Shown here in pieces: positions 1 to 11,100 of a stretch of DNA of 64,000 nt. The stretch is from NCBI GenBank assembly GCA_019671135.1, contig JAHRHY010000001.1, forward strand, positions 1,116,001-1,180,000, written 5' to 3'. A program made the position numbers and the translations under genes. Positions within the stretch are counted from its first letter, which is position 1. The number at the start of each line of letters is the position of its first letter. The notes under the pieces are model-generated. The model searched no databases and had not been told where the DNA came from. It worked only from the letters and a program-made list of their open reading frames with translations. The DNA is from Linnemannia hyalina (Eukaryota; Mortierellomycota; Mortierellomycetes; Mortierellales; Mortierellaceae).

Positions 1-565
1 GTGTGAATATTGAAGTCCATTTTTCCATTGTGGTGAGTTGGTTGTTGTTGTGCAACCCCATCACCAGCATGGAAGGCTTCCATTTTCTATTGGATTCTTC
101 TTTTTTTCTTTTCCGTCTCCTTCTTACTCTTCTCTCTTTTCTCTTTTCTTTGGACTCCATCTCTGTAAGCATTTTCTTCCTCGCTTATAATAACCCCGCG
201 CCGCCCCTCTTTTTTTTTCTTTTTCTTTGCCAGGCCTCTTCTCCCTTCTCTATTTCTCTTCTTCCCTTCACGCTCTTCCTCCTTTACCTCTCTCTATCTC
301 TCACTCACTCTCTCTACCCTTTACCCTTTATCCTTTCCTCTTCTTCGCCACTCCCTCTCCCCTCTCTCTTCTTTATTACTGTTTATCCACCAGGGTCCTA
401 ACGTCGTCACCATCCTCCTCCCTTCACCCGTCTTCCCTCCCTTCTATCTCTGTCCTCACTCTCACTCTCACCTCACCTCCCCCTTCCACAGAGTCTGACA
501 TAACAAACACAAAGTCACACCTCCCCGCGACTCTTCCCTGACAGACTCTGTCCTTATACCACACC
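1..565. other. 5' flank of the Ca2+-ATPase gene, no gene seen
   Basis: Strongly pyrimidine-rich sequence, with long CT and TTC tracts from about 90 to 490. This is typical of fungal promoters and 5' leaders. The open frames here encode only Ser/Leu/Phe/Pro-rich low complexity and I reject them as genes. The start codon that follows sits in a good context (CACACC before ATGG). No TATA box or other element can be named with confidence. Confidence 0.6.
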
Positions 566-3500
566 ATGGACAAGTCCGAGCTCGAACTCGAGTCGACACC
601 CTCAACAACCGCCGTCGCTCCCCAGTACACCACCCACGCCGACTCCCGCCCCAACAACAACGGCCCCTTCTCTTTCACCCCCAATGAGCTTATGGACCTC
701 TATGATCCCAAGGCCCCAGAAAAGCTAGACGAATACGGTGGTGTCGACTCTATTCTCGCTGGCCTTCACGCCAACCCTACCAAGGGTCTCTCCACCCCAC
801 ACAACAAACCCCTCGCCTCCGTTGTTACATCGGACGAGAAGGTCGTCGAGGACCAACCCACAGCTGATCAGTCCGTCACTTTTGAGGATCGCGAGCAGCA
901 CTTTGGTCGCAATGTCCTCCCCAAGCGCAAACCCAAGACCATCTTTCAGTTAATGTGGATGGCCCTTCAGGAGAAGATTCTGGTGAGTGATCTCTTGACA
1001 CTTTCACTCCTTTTCTTTCCTCTCTCTCCCTTGCATCCTTATCTATCACTCTGAGTATCCCTTTATGCTCATCCCTATGGGGATCATGAGCGGTTACCGG
1101 GGTTCTCTCTCTCCCTTTTTTCTCTTTTCTTATTGTACTGTGTGGATGTGTGGATGTGTGGATGCGGCGCCCCTTTACTTCGATTCCCAGCCTTCACTAG
1201 TCAGACCGGCCCCCTCCTCTCCTCTCATCACTGTAGCCCCTCTCTCTTTGTCTCTCCCCTGAGCACCACTTATTGTTTGGATCGGGTTCAGATGGATATT
1301 TATTCGTTAATTCTTCAACTTTAGTCTCTCCAATGAGACCGAGACTCTAGTACCTTTTTTTTTTTTTTTTTCTTTTTTCGTTATCCTTATCCCCTTCCTC
1401 TCGATCGTCTTCTGGTCTTGGTTTTATTTTACTTGCCCCTGTTTCCTTAGACAGGCCGTGACTACCGTTTCCCAGATAGACAGTGATGTCTCAATCTGCG
1501 CGTGTCTGATTGGCCCTTTTCTTCTTGTCCTATGTGTTTAAAATAACTCTAGCCATGCATACAATAGTAACCCTAACTAACCACGCCCATTCATACCATT
1601 GCATCTCGCCAACAGATCCTGCTTTTGATTGCTGCCGTCATCTCTGTTGCCCTCGGTATCTACGAGGACTATGGTATGGAACACAAGGCAACTGACCGCT
1701 ACGACAGAAACTACAACAAAATCAACAACGGTGACGCCAAGATCTCTTGGGTCGAAGGTGTCGCTATTCTCTTCGCCGTCATGATCGTCGTCCTCGTCGG
1801 CTCTGTCAACGATTACCAGAAGGAAGCCCAGTTCCGCAAGCTCAACGCCAAGAAGGAAGATCGCGAGGTCAAGGCCCTCCGCAACGGTGAAACCGTCCTC
1901 ATCTCCGTCTACGACATCGTCGTCGGTGACGTCCTTCACCTCGAGCCTGGTGATGTCATCTCCGCCGATGGTATCTATCTCGGAGGACACAACCTCAAGT
2001 GTGACGAGTCTGCCATGACCGGAGAGTCGGATGCCGTCAAGAAGGTTACCCACGAGGAGTACAAGAGACTTGAGGAGGCCGAGCACGCCTCTGCCCACGA
2101 GAACGCACCTCTCCACCTCAACCACGAAGGTATCGAGGTCATCAAGGAGCAGTCCCATGCCCTCCACGGTGTCGATCCTTTCATCATCTCTGGTTCCAAA
2201 GTCCTCGAGGGTGTCGGTCTTTACTTCGTTACCGGTGTTGGCGAGAACAGTTTCCACGGCAGGACCATGATGTCGCTCCGTACCGAGGCCGAGGATACCC
2301 CTCTTCAGACCAAGCTGAACGGCTTGGCTGAGCAGATTGCAAAGTTGGGCAGTTTGGCTGCCTTGATCATGTTGATTGTCCTTTTCATCCGCTTCTTCGT
2401 CACCTTCAAGGATGGTGTCCCCGCAGGCAGCGATATCGCCACCAAGCTAGTTGACATTCTCATTGCCTGTGTCACCGTCGTCGTCGTCGCCGTCCCTGAG
2501 GGTCTTCCCTTGGCCGTCACCTTGGCTCTTGCCTTTGCCACCACCCGCATGTTGAAGGACAACAACCTGGTCCGTGTCCTCGCTGCTTGCGAGACCATGG
2601 GTAACGCCACCACCATTTGCTCTGATAAGACTGGAACCTTGACCCAGAACCGGTATGTTGTCACATTTACTCTCATGCAAGGATGCTTGTCATTTATTAG
2701 TCTATCCTCGCCTATCCCTTGAACACATACTAATGCACGCTGTTCCTTTTTGTTCTCTTGTCTCGTTCATAGCATGACTATTGTTGCTGGAACCTTGGGA
2801 TTGAAGACCCGTTTCGTTGCCGACTCTGCCGAGGGCGATGCCAACAAGCGCGCCAGCAGCGCCATCAACAAGAACGCTGTTGCTATCAGCCAGTTGGTTA
2901 GCAGCATCCCTGCTCCCGTCACCCAGCTGATGCACGAGGCCATTGCCATCAACTCCTCTGCCTTCGAGAGCGAGGATGACAAGGGCAACTTGTCCTTCAT
3001 CGGATCCAAGACCGAGGTTGCTTTGCTCGACTTTTCCAAGAAAATCGGTGGTGCCGACTACCGCCAGCTTCGCGATGCTTCCCCCATTGTTCACCTGTAC
3101 CCTTTCTCTTCCGAGCGCAAGTCCATGGCCACCATTGTCCAGATGGGCCCCAACAAGTTCCGCCTTCACGCCAAGGGTGCCTCCGAAATTATCATGAAGC
3201 GCTGCGACAAGGTTCTCCAGATCTCTTCCGCTGCTGACCAGGCTTCATCGTCCGAGAAGGATGGCGAGGTCACTCAGTTGGAACTCAACGGTGAACTCCA
3301 GACCCAGATCCACAAGACCATCATCTCCTATGCCACCCAATCCCTCCGTACCATTGGTATTGCCTACCGTGATTTCGAGTCCTGGCCTCCAGCCAACGTC
3401 CAGCTCAACGATGATGGCGAGGTTCCTTTCTCTGCTGTTGCCGAGGATGGTCTTACCTTGATCGGTGTTGTTGGTATCGAGGATCCCCTTCGTGATGGTG

Positions 3501-5161
3501 TCCCCGAGGCCGTTCTTGCCTGCCAGCGCGCTGGTGTCTTTGTCCGCATGGTTACCGGTGATAATATCCTCACTGCAAAGTCAATTGCCACCCAATGCGG
3601 TATCTACACCCAAGGTGGTATTATTATGGAAGGCCCCAAGTTCCGTGCCCTCAGCGAAGAGGAAATGGACGCTGTCATCCCCCGTCTCCAGGTCTTGGCC
3701 CGCTCCAGTCCCGAGGACAAGAAGATTCTCGTCGGTCGTCTCAAGGCCCAGGGTGAGATCGTTGCTGTTACCGGTGACGGCACCAATGATGGTCCCGCTC
3801 TCAAGTTGTCTGACGTCGGTTTCTCGATGGGCATTGCTGGTACGGAGGTTGCCAAGGAAGCCTCGTCTATTATTCTGATGGACGATAACTTCTCTAGCAT
3901 TGTCAAGGCCATCCTCTGGGGTCGCGCCGTCAACGATGCCGTCAAGAAGTTCCTGCAATTCCAGTTGACTGTCAATGTCACCGCTGTCATCCTCACCCTT
4001 GTCACCGCCGTCGTCTCTAAGGATCAACAGCCCGTCATGTCTGCTGTCCAGCTTCTCTGGGTCAACTTGATTATGGATACCCTTGCCGCTCTTGCCCTTG
4101 CCACCGACCCGCCCACCTTGGATCTCTTGGACCGCCAGCCCGAGGCCCGCACTGCCCCTTTGATCACGTTCACTATGTGGAAGATGATTCTAGGCCAGTC
4201 TGTTTTGCAGCTTGTCATCGTCTTTGTCCTGGAGTACGCTGGTATGAGCATCCTCAACTATAACCAAGTCCCTGACAATGTTGCCGCTATCATCGACGCC
4301 GCCACCACCGAACAAACAAAGATCGACATCAAGAATGCCTACCTTGGATTCAGGGGACAGGAAGTTTCCACCATGGTCTTCAACACCTTTGTCTTCCTGC
4401 AGATCTTCAACGAGGTCAACTGCCGTCGCTTGGATAACCGCCTCAACATCTTTGCTGGTATTCTCAAGAACACCTACTTCATGGTCATCTTTGTCATCAT
4501 GGTCGTCTTCCAGGTCATCATTGTCGAGTTTGGTGGCGCGGCCTTCAAGACCGAGAAGCTCGACGGCCCTCAGTGGGCTATCTGTGTCATCCTCGGCCTT
4601 CTGTCTCTCCCTGTCGGTGTCATTATCCGCTTGATTCCCGACGAGCTCTTTGGTGGACTCAAGGACTGGGTCAACAACGCCCATGCCAAAGATGGTCGCC
4701 TCCCAGCCTTTGACGCTTACCCCGGCAAGCAGGAAGTGGGTCGTGCCAACTCAATCCCTGCCTCCATCACCTCGAACCGCACTAACTCGATCTCGAGCGG
4801 CAGCAACGTCTACCCCGGCCGCGAGGGTCTTGTCTGGAATTCTGCTATCACCAAGGCTCGCTCCGAGCTCTCGGTCTTCAAGTCAATCCGCGGTGGCCGT
4901 CTCTCGACCGACTCTGAGAGAAGCAACAGTGCCATCCACGCCGCGGCCGTTGTCCCCTCGCTGGTTGCCACTTCGGTCGGCGCTGGCTGGGCCCCCAACC
5001 GTGGCCGGTCGACTCCTGGCAACTCTTCGAGCCAGGTCAATCTTAGCAATTCGAGTCCACGCAACAGCATGACTGGATCTCGCCGTGGAACTGGTCAGAG
5101 CATGGTCCGTCCTGCTACACCCCTTGCATCCGGTGCTGTAAATACCTCCACTTCATCTTAA
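566..5161 (+). CDS. PMCA-type (P2B) Ca2+-transporting P-type ATPase
   Basis: Three exons, 566-982, 1616-2652 and 2773-5161, join in frame to 1280 residues. It should pump Ca2+ out of the cytosol across the vacuolar or plasma membrane in exchange for protons. Seen: PEGLP in the fourth membrane helix (about residue 433), the phosphorylation motif SDKTGTLTQ with the aspartate at about 476, a KGASE nucleotide-binding motif, TGDGTNDGPAL (about 818), and a P2B-type C-terminal block of membrane helices. The first intron falls after QEKIL and the second splits the Arg of LTQNR, both at conserved places. A 130-residue Ser/Arg-rich tail follows the last helix. Around W1173 it holds a stretch resembling the animal PMCA calmodulin-binding domain. 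Fungal relatives are vacuolar Pmc1-type pumps, so the membrane cannot be told from sequence alone. The long Ser/Pro-rich N terminus (about 110 residues) is poorly conserved. Confidence 0.95.
1141..1371. repeat. Simple repeats in Ca2+-ATPase intron 1
   Basis: Three perfect tandem copies of TGTGGATG (1141-1164) and a run of 17 T (1355-1371) lie inside the 633-bp first intron, which is unusually long for this window. Confidence 0.85.
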
Positions 5162-5510
5162 TTATCCATCTAGTCCATCATATATTTTCATGTCAACCGT
5201 AATATCTAAAAAGTAATGTCTTCTAATAATGAAACAAATATGACAAACAATACGATCGTGCCCGTTCGCTTGCAATGAATGCTTGGGGTAACTGCACATG
5301 TTGAAGGGCAACAAAAGTTGTTAACCCGATCGTAGTTCATTAAGGGTAACTAACCTCGAAATTATCATCGCGACGCGTGCTTTTTTGCTTTCTCTGTTTG
5401 TTTTTTACCACCCTCTTTTTTTCGCCACACCACCATCATCAACTCTCCAGACAACAACAACAACCGCGACAACAACAACAATCGACAAAAGCGAATAATA
5501 CACTACTACC
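5162..5510. other. Intergenic, Ca2+-ATPase 3' end and DAM1 leader
   Basis: AT-rich 3' flank to about 5240. From about 5380 it becomes a pyrimidine-rich then CAACAA-rich leader running to the Dam1 ATG. No open frame or RNA gene is recognisable. Confidence 0.5.
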
Positions 5511-6899
5511 ATGCCGCAAGATAATATGAACCGTCGCAAGTCTAGGATAGGACCTGGCCTGAAACGGTCCATCGGCGCTGGAGGAGGATCATCCTCAGCT
5601 CCTGCTCAGGTCGACATCACCACCCACACTCTCTTCAGTTCCCTCAGGCACGATCATCAGCACCACCACCAACAACAACAGCAACAACAATATGACGCGC
5701 ATCCATTACGACGATCACAACACTACTATTCCCAGGATGCGTCATCCGATCATCATCATCACTATAACAACAGCAGTAGTCAACCATCACACACAGCCCT
5801 AACACCCATGCAACCGATTTCAAAAGGACTGGAAGACCCGGTCGAACGACTTTGCTTTGCAGTCGACCAACTCGTCGAAAAGATGGCTGTTGTGGCCGAT
5901 ATTCATGCCGGCCTTGCCAACTTTAACGAGTCCTTTGGGTCACTGCTTTATGGTCTCAAGATGACAGCAATCAACGTGGAATGGACCGAGGTAAAAAAAA
6001 AATCTTGCCTTAATATCGTTGGACATGCATGCCTTGAACATAATCCTTGGAAAGAATGACGTCGAGGCATTCGACTGACGCCTGGATTTTGTTTTTCTTT
6101 TTGATATCATTTAGGCACCCACGAAGAGGTCATTCGAGAGACAGGAACAGCGGGAAGCAGAGGCGATTATATTGCAGCAGCAGCAGGAGGAGCTGGAAAA
6201 CATTCGTCGGCAACAGATTCTGGAAAAGGAGCGTGAAGTGGAGCGTCAGCGCCAGGAGGTCGAACGACTGGAGGCAGAACGGGCGAGAGCCTCGATGGCA
6301 AGTCTTAACAGTGGCGGCAACCAAGGTAGCAGTGGCAACAGCCATGGGTCTCGTCTGAAGAGGCCAGGAGCTTCCACAGCAGCGGCTGCAGGAACCTCAC
6401 GGATTCCACCGAGACGCATCCAAGGAACTTTACGGTCTAACCAAGGAGCAAATGCAGGCGCTTCAAGATCCGGTAGTGGAGGAGTGCGCAAGCTGGCCGG
6501 AAAACTTGTGATGAAACGGATGGCTGAACGGTTACCACTTCGGTATCGCGACGAGGTAATTATTTCCGGGGATATGCTTGTAAAGAGAGATGAATGGACA
6601 TTGAAAGGAAGGATGCTTGCAAAAAGTCTTGTTTATTTTCTAACACATGGTTTTCTTACCTGCAAAACAATGACAACAACATTCCACAGCCTCATCGGGC
6701 ACCAATTGAGGCTATTATGCGTTCGCTGTCAGAGAACATTGAAGGCCAAACCCTCCCTGACCTGGTGGCTGTTGCAGGAGTGGCCCGTCATCGATGCAAC
6801 GAGTACCTGGGCGTGCTTATTCACGCAAAGGAGGTTATCAAGACGAGTCAAAAGGGAGTTGTGTTTTCTCTGAATCCAGACCGATACCCCAGTCGGTAA
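5511..6899 (+). CDS. DAM1: DASH/DAM1 complex subunit Dam1, with winged-helix-like C terminus
   Basis: Exons 5511-5990, 6115-6555 and 6690-6899 give 376 residues. Dam1 is the microtubule-contacting subunit of the ten-protein DASH ring, which couples kinetochores to spindle microtubules. The family signature lies at about residues 109-170: a helix ending in NFNESFGSLLYGLKM, then WTEAPTKRSFERQ, where the splice restores the conserved APTK. The N-terminal 105 residues are basic and then His/Gln-rich. A charged coiled coil (about 172-215) and a Ser/Gly/Arg-rich linker follow. Residues 308-376, encoded by exon 3, read like a winged helix: IEAIMRSLSEN, then TLPDLVAVAGVARHRC, then KTSQKGVVFSLNP. I do not know this tail in budding or fission yeast Dam1. 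All introns are phase 0 and both donors begin GTAA. Confidence 0.85.
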
Positions 6900-7445
6900 A
6901 AGGATGGACAAGGGAGAGTGTGAGCGACATGATGACACCACCTTCACCTTCCGCCCTCACCACTTACAACAAACAACACGACAGCAAAAATTTCAACAAA
7001 GTGATCGACTCGACAGGAGGACCACGTGGAGGAGTGCGAAGCTGTCGCTCTCCCTCCTGTGTGTTGAACTGTGGAGACCAGGGATGCGCGTGTTTTTTGT
7101 ATGTGAGAGCCTGGAGCTACTACTCACACAACACGACCGTGAGGCAGGATACGACAATTCTTTTTTTTTATTTTTTTTTTATTTGCTTCCTACTTGTACT
7201 TTAGACAAATAATAAACAAAGACCCAGACACCAAAGGAACAAGAAAGTAGCATCGATACCAACCGGGATGAGAAATCAAGGGCAAATTTTATTTTCAAGG
7301 GGGAAGGATACGAAGGAAGGAAGAGACACACACACACCCACACACACTCACTCACTCACAACAGGAGTCGCAGGGACCATTTGGAATCCTTTACATTTGT
7401 CGCCGTTGCCCAGGATGGCCTGGGCAGCCTAATCGTGGCGGCGGC

Positions 7446-7493
7446 AAGTCGGATCCAACAAGTGGCGAAAAGTCGGATCCAACAGATGGCGAA
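7446..7493. repeat. Two tandem copies of a 24-bp unit
   Basis: The unit beginning AAGTCGGATCCAACA occurs at 7446-7469 and 7470-7493, with two mismatches (AGTGG versus GATGG near the middle). It lies about 550 bp past the DAM1 stop, in non-coding sequence. Confidence 0.85.
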
Positions 7494-7790
7494 AAGGAGG
7501 AGCGAGGAACAAGCGGAAGAAGAACACGACGACGAAAAAAAGTAAAGAGAGGGGGAATAGTGTCCCTATATCATCAGCTCGTGTATGTGTTTGAGTAAGA
7601 GTATACGGGAGTTGTTTTCTCCTGAAGTTCTATGCGTGCATAAAACTGTGTCAACTCCTCCTCTTCCCCTGTGTTTGTCCGATGTATTTTTACACATTTG
7701 GCGCCATTTTTTTCTCCTTTGTGTGTGTTGTTTCTCACAGGCTGCCTTCCTTCTTTCTGCTTCTTCCTTTACCGTTCCTTATCGCCGTCA

Positions 7791-7835
7791 TTCATTCTCA
7801 TTCATTCTCATTCATTCTCATTCATTCTCATTCAT
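7791..7835. repeat. Minisatellite, 10-bp unit TTCATTCTCA
   Basis: Four perfect head-to-tail copies plus a half copy, within the pyrimidine-rich upstream region of the attractin-like gene. Confidence 0.9.
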
Positions 7836-8113
7836 AGCAGCGCAATCTCCTTCTCCCATCCCTTTCCCCCCTTCCCTGCTGTCTTCACATAGCTCGCTCT
7901 CTCCTCCTTCTAAACCCCTCCACTCAGAAAAAGGGGCAGCATCAACACGACAATAGGCGTCACTTTACACTTCGCACCTTCTTCCCATCAGCTCCTCCTT
8001 CTCTACAGCGACAAAAAACGTTAAAAAAAAAGGCGCAGAGTGAAGGGTGTCGGTCACAGGCACCACCACCGCCAGCACTATTACCACCATCCACCCATAC
8101 CACACATATCGCA

Positions 8114-11100
8114 ATGGCTCGACCTTGGCGACACTCCTGGGCTCGACGCTGCCTAGTGTTATTCATATCCTTCCAGCTCCTAGCTTCACTCCCACCTTCC
8201 TATCGGGACCATAGCCACAGCAACCCAAACTTTCACGTCAATGCTGCTCCCGCCACCACTACCCAACTACGTAACACCAACTTTGACCGGCGACACAGTC
8301 TTCACCAAAGACATCTTCACACCGGCAACAGCATCTATAATAATGTCGAGGAAGCGGAAGACCAAGGAACAATACCATATAGGCGGAGGGAGATTGTCCA
8401 GGATGTTATGGACTATGACGAGGGCGACAGCAAAAACACCAACGACGACAGCAGCATCGATGGCTTCTCCGATGACGCGGGCACTAGCGACAGCAACAGC
8501 CCACTGACCAACAGTAGAACAACAGCAATAACAGCCACGGTCCAACAACTCAAAGTAGCCTCAGAATTGTGCAACTCGGACGTTCCATTGTTACTCGGTC
8601 CAGACTGGAATGGCACCTTTTCGACCAATTCGGCCGATGGAGCCTACCCGTCCCTGAATCGGGCCTGCACTTTTACAATGCGAGCCATGACAAATAGTTC
8701 TGGTCGACCTGTGCCCTATGTGGTTGCACTCACTTTTTCGACACCCATTCAGCTGGTCTGCGGGTAAGTGTGAAAGACACACAAGAGGTCTCCCTGGTTA
8801 AGCCTGAATGGGAGGAGAGAAGGGAAGAAAAGAAGTGGACAAACAAACAACAAGCAAAGTGTAACGGGCATAAGCGTGTAGCAATGAGGGTCTGGACAAT
8901 CAAGGCAAATGATGCGGAAAAGCAGAGCATGGTTGCTTGAACTTTAATGAAGTTCCGATTGATTGACCGCTGCAAAAAAAAAAGGCGGGACAGGGACAGG
9001 AACAGGGGTCAGGGTCCAGAGCAGGGAAAGTGTCAGGGACAGTAGTGACTGACAGCCGCTCATTGCTTTTGGATATCTGCAACAATTGAACTTGCTTAGG
9101 ACGGACTACCTGACACTCTACGATGGACCTGACGAATCAGCACCCATCCTGGCAAAGATCTGTGGCAACATCAGGCCGGACAACCTGACCTTTTATTCAA
9201 CAGGGCCCGTGCTCACCGCCATCTTTTCCACTCAGGAGTCTTCGCCTGGTTCCTTTGGCTTCTCCGCCGTCTGGTACTCCATAGGTATGTACACATAGCC
9301 GTCATCGTTATTGTTGTAGCCTGTTGTTTGTTTGTCTATCGATCCATATGGACTAACGCTAACTATTTGCACCGTATCCATGACACATCAGCACCTTGCA
9401 CAGTGTGCACCACCAGTGGTCGGGGAACGTGCAGCAACAGCAACACTTGCATTTGCAACACTCAATACACTGGAGCTGTCTGTGAGACCGGTAAGGAGGT
9501 CGTGGTAGTGAGATAATGCGAAGTTCTTTTTTCCAAGGAGTCGTTCCGGCTCTTCCATCGATTAACACGTCTAATATGTAACCACTTCTACTGTCAACAA
9601 TAGAGACGGCGGGATCCAAGGATTTTACACCACGATCCCAACATGCGATGGCGTATGATCCCAAGAAGGACATGGTCTATATTATGGGCGGAGCAAGCTT
9701 CAGAGATCCCTTCATGAATGATCTCCTCACTTACTCCTTTGGTAAGCAAAACTATCTAACTCCAGGCGCAACGGTACCATGTAAGCGAACATCGGTCTAA
9801 ACCCTTTTTATTATCGTTATCGGATTCACATTTAGTTTCGAACAGGTGGAACAAGATCGTCACTGTTAGGAGTCCTGATCCTCGGTACGGCCATTTCGCC
9901 TTCATGCATGACGACAACTTGTACATTTATGGCGGACGTACGATCATTGGAGGCCTTGCGGACATTTGGAAGTTTGACGGGAAGGCCTGGCTGCCACAAC
10001 TAGCCAGTAACCCTGAAAGGCTGCCAGCGGGGCGAATTGGGTCAGCCAATGTCGTGGTTACGAGCCACAATATTACCAAGCTCTATGTCTTTGGGGGCTT
10101 GACTCCATCCGGTGCGACATCTCGAGAGCTGAGCATCTATGATCTAGGTACATTTGTCTTGGCTGATACGGGAGCACATGGCTGGTGAATGACGCTGGCT
10201 ATTACGCGCCGCCGAGTTTAGTCGTGCAGCAACTAACATTCCTTTGTTACGTTGGCATGCTCTACTTAGCTACAAACAGGTGGACTAAAATGGATCACCA
10301 AAACTCGGTTGGACTTTCAGGAGCGACGGCGGTGTATCACCAGGCAACTAATTCGATCTACTACTTTGGAGGTATGGTCAACCAGACGACTCGCAACGTC
10401 ATCACATACCAGTATCGCATCTATCAGGAGCTTTGGTACGCACTGGCGCCACGGATTGATCCTCTCACGGCAACACCAGTTTCTTACTGGAATGTCACAG
10501 ACACCCCTGCACTAAATATCACCGCTTCGGACGATGACGGCGACTCTGATTCAGGGCAGAACTCGGCAGTGCAAATTCTTCCACCAGTGATGTATGACCC
10601 GTTGACAACCATTTGGACACCGGCTGGGGTCGTTGGCGACGACACTGTAGTCATGTATGGTGGCATGAGACCCTATGGACCAGGTGTCAACGAACGCGAG
10701 CAGTCTTGCTTTGCCTCCAGCTTTGCCATTTATGATCTCTGTAAGAACTGGATCTACGAACAAGTGGCTGCACGAGATGTTTTTTGGGGTCAGGACAAAG
10801 GAGCTCATTACTGACTGAATTGCTTTACTATCATATCTTACCCATGTAGCATGTCAGAATTGGATGTCGTATGATGTGTCCCAGTTGGATAGCGTTCTCA
10901 AAGGCCGAGTTAATCATACCATGGTGATAAGGCCACCTGGCGCTCCTGGAGGAAGCAAGACGGCGTATACTGCGTACATCTTTGGAGGGTTTGATGGAAC
11001 CGATCGTGCTGACATGCTGAATGCAACCCTGACCATCCCAACTACAACCCCTGGTGCTATCAACAACTGTCGAGGTAAGTTTCTCGTTAAAATTGCAATC

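Larger units (their letters stand above)
6900..8113. other. Intergenic, DAM1 to attractin-like gene
   Basis: Holds the DAM1 3' flank (T-rich at 7161-7182, AATAAT near 7208), a CA-rich tract near 7327-7360 and two tandem repeats listed separately. A pyrimidine-rich leader with CACCACC tracts precedes the next start codon. Open frames here are simple-sequence artefacts. Confidence 0.5.

Noticed and set aside
3..541. Open frames in the left flank
   Set aside because: Ser/Leu/Pro/Phe low complexity from pyrimidine tracts; no splice partner or motif.
1577..2257. 226-codon minus-strand open frame opposite Ca2+-ATPase exon 2
   Set aside because: Asp/Val/Gly-rich antisense shadow of a strongly conserved sense coding region.
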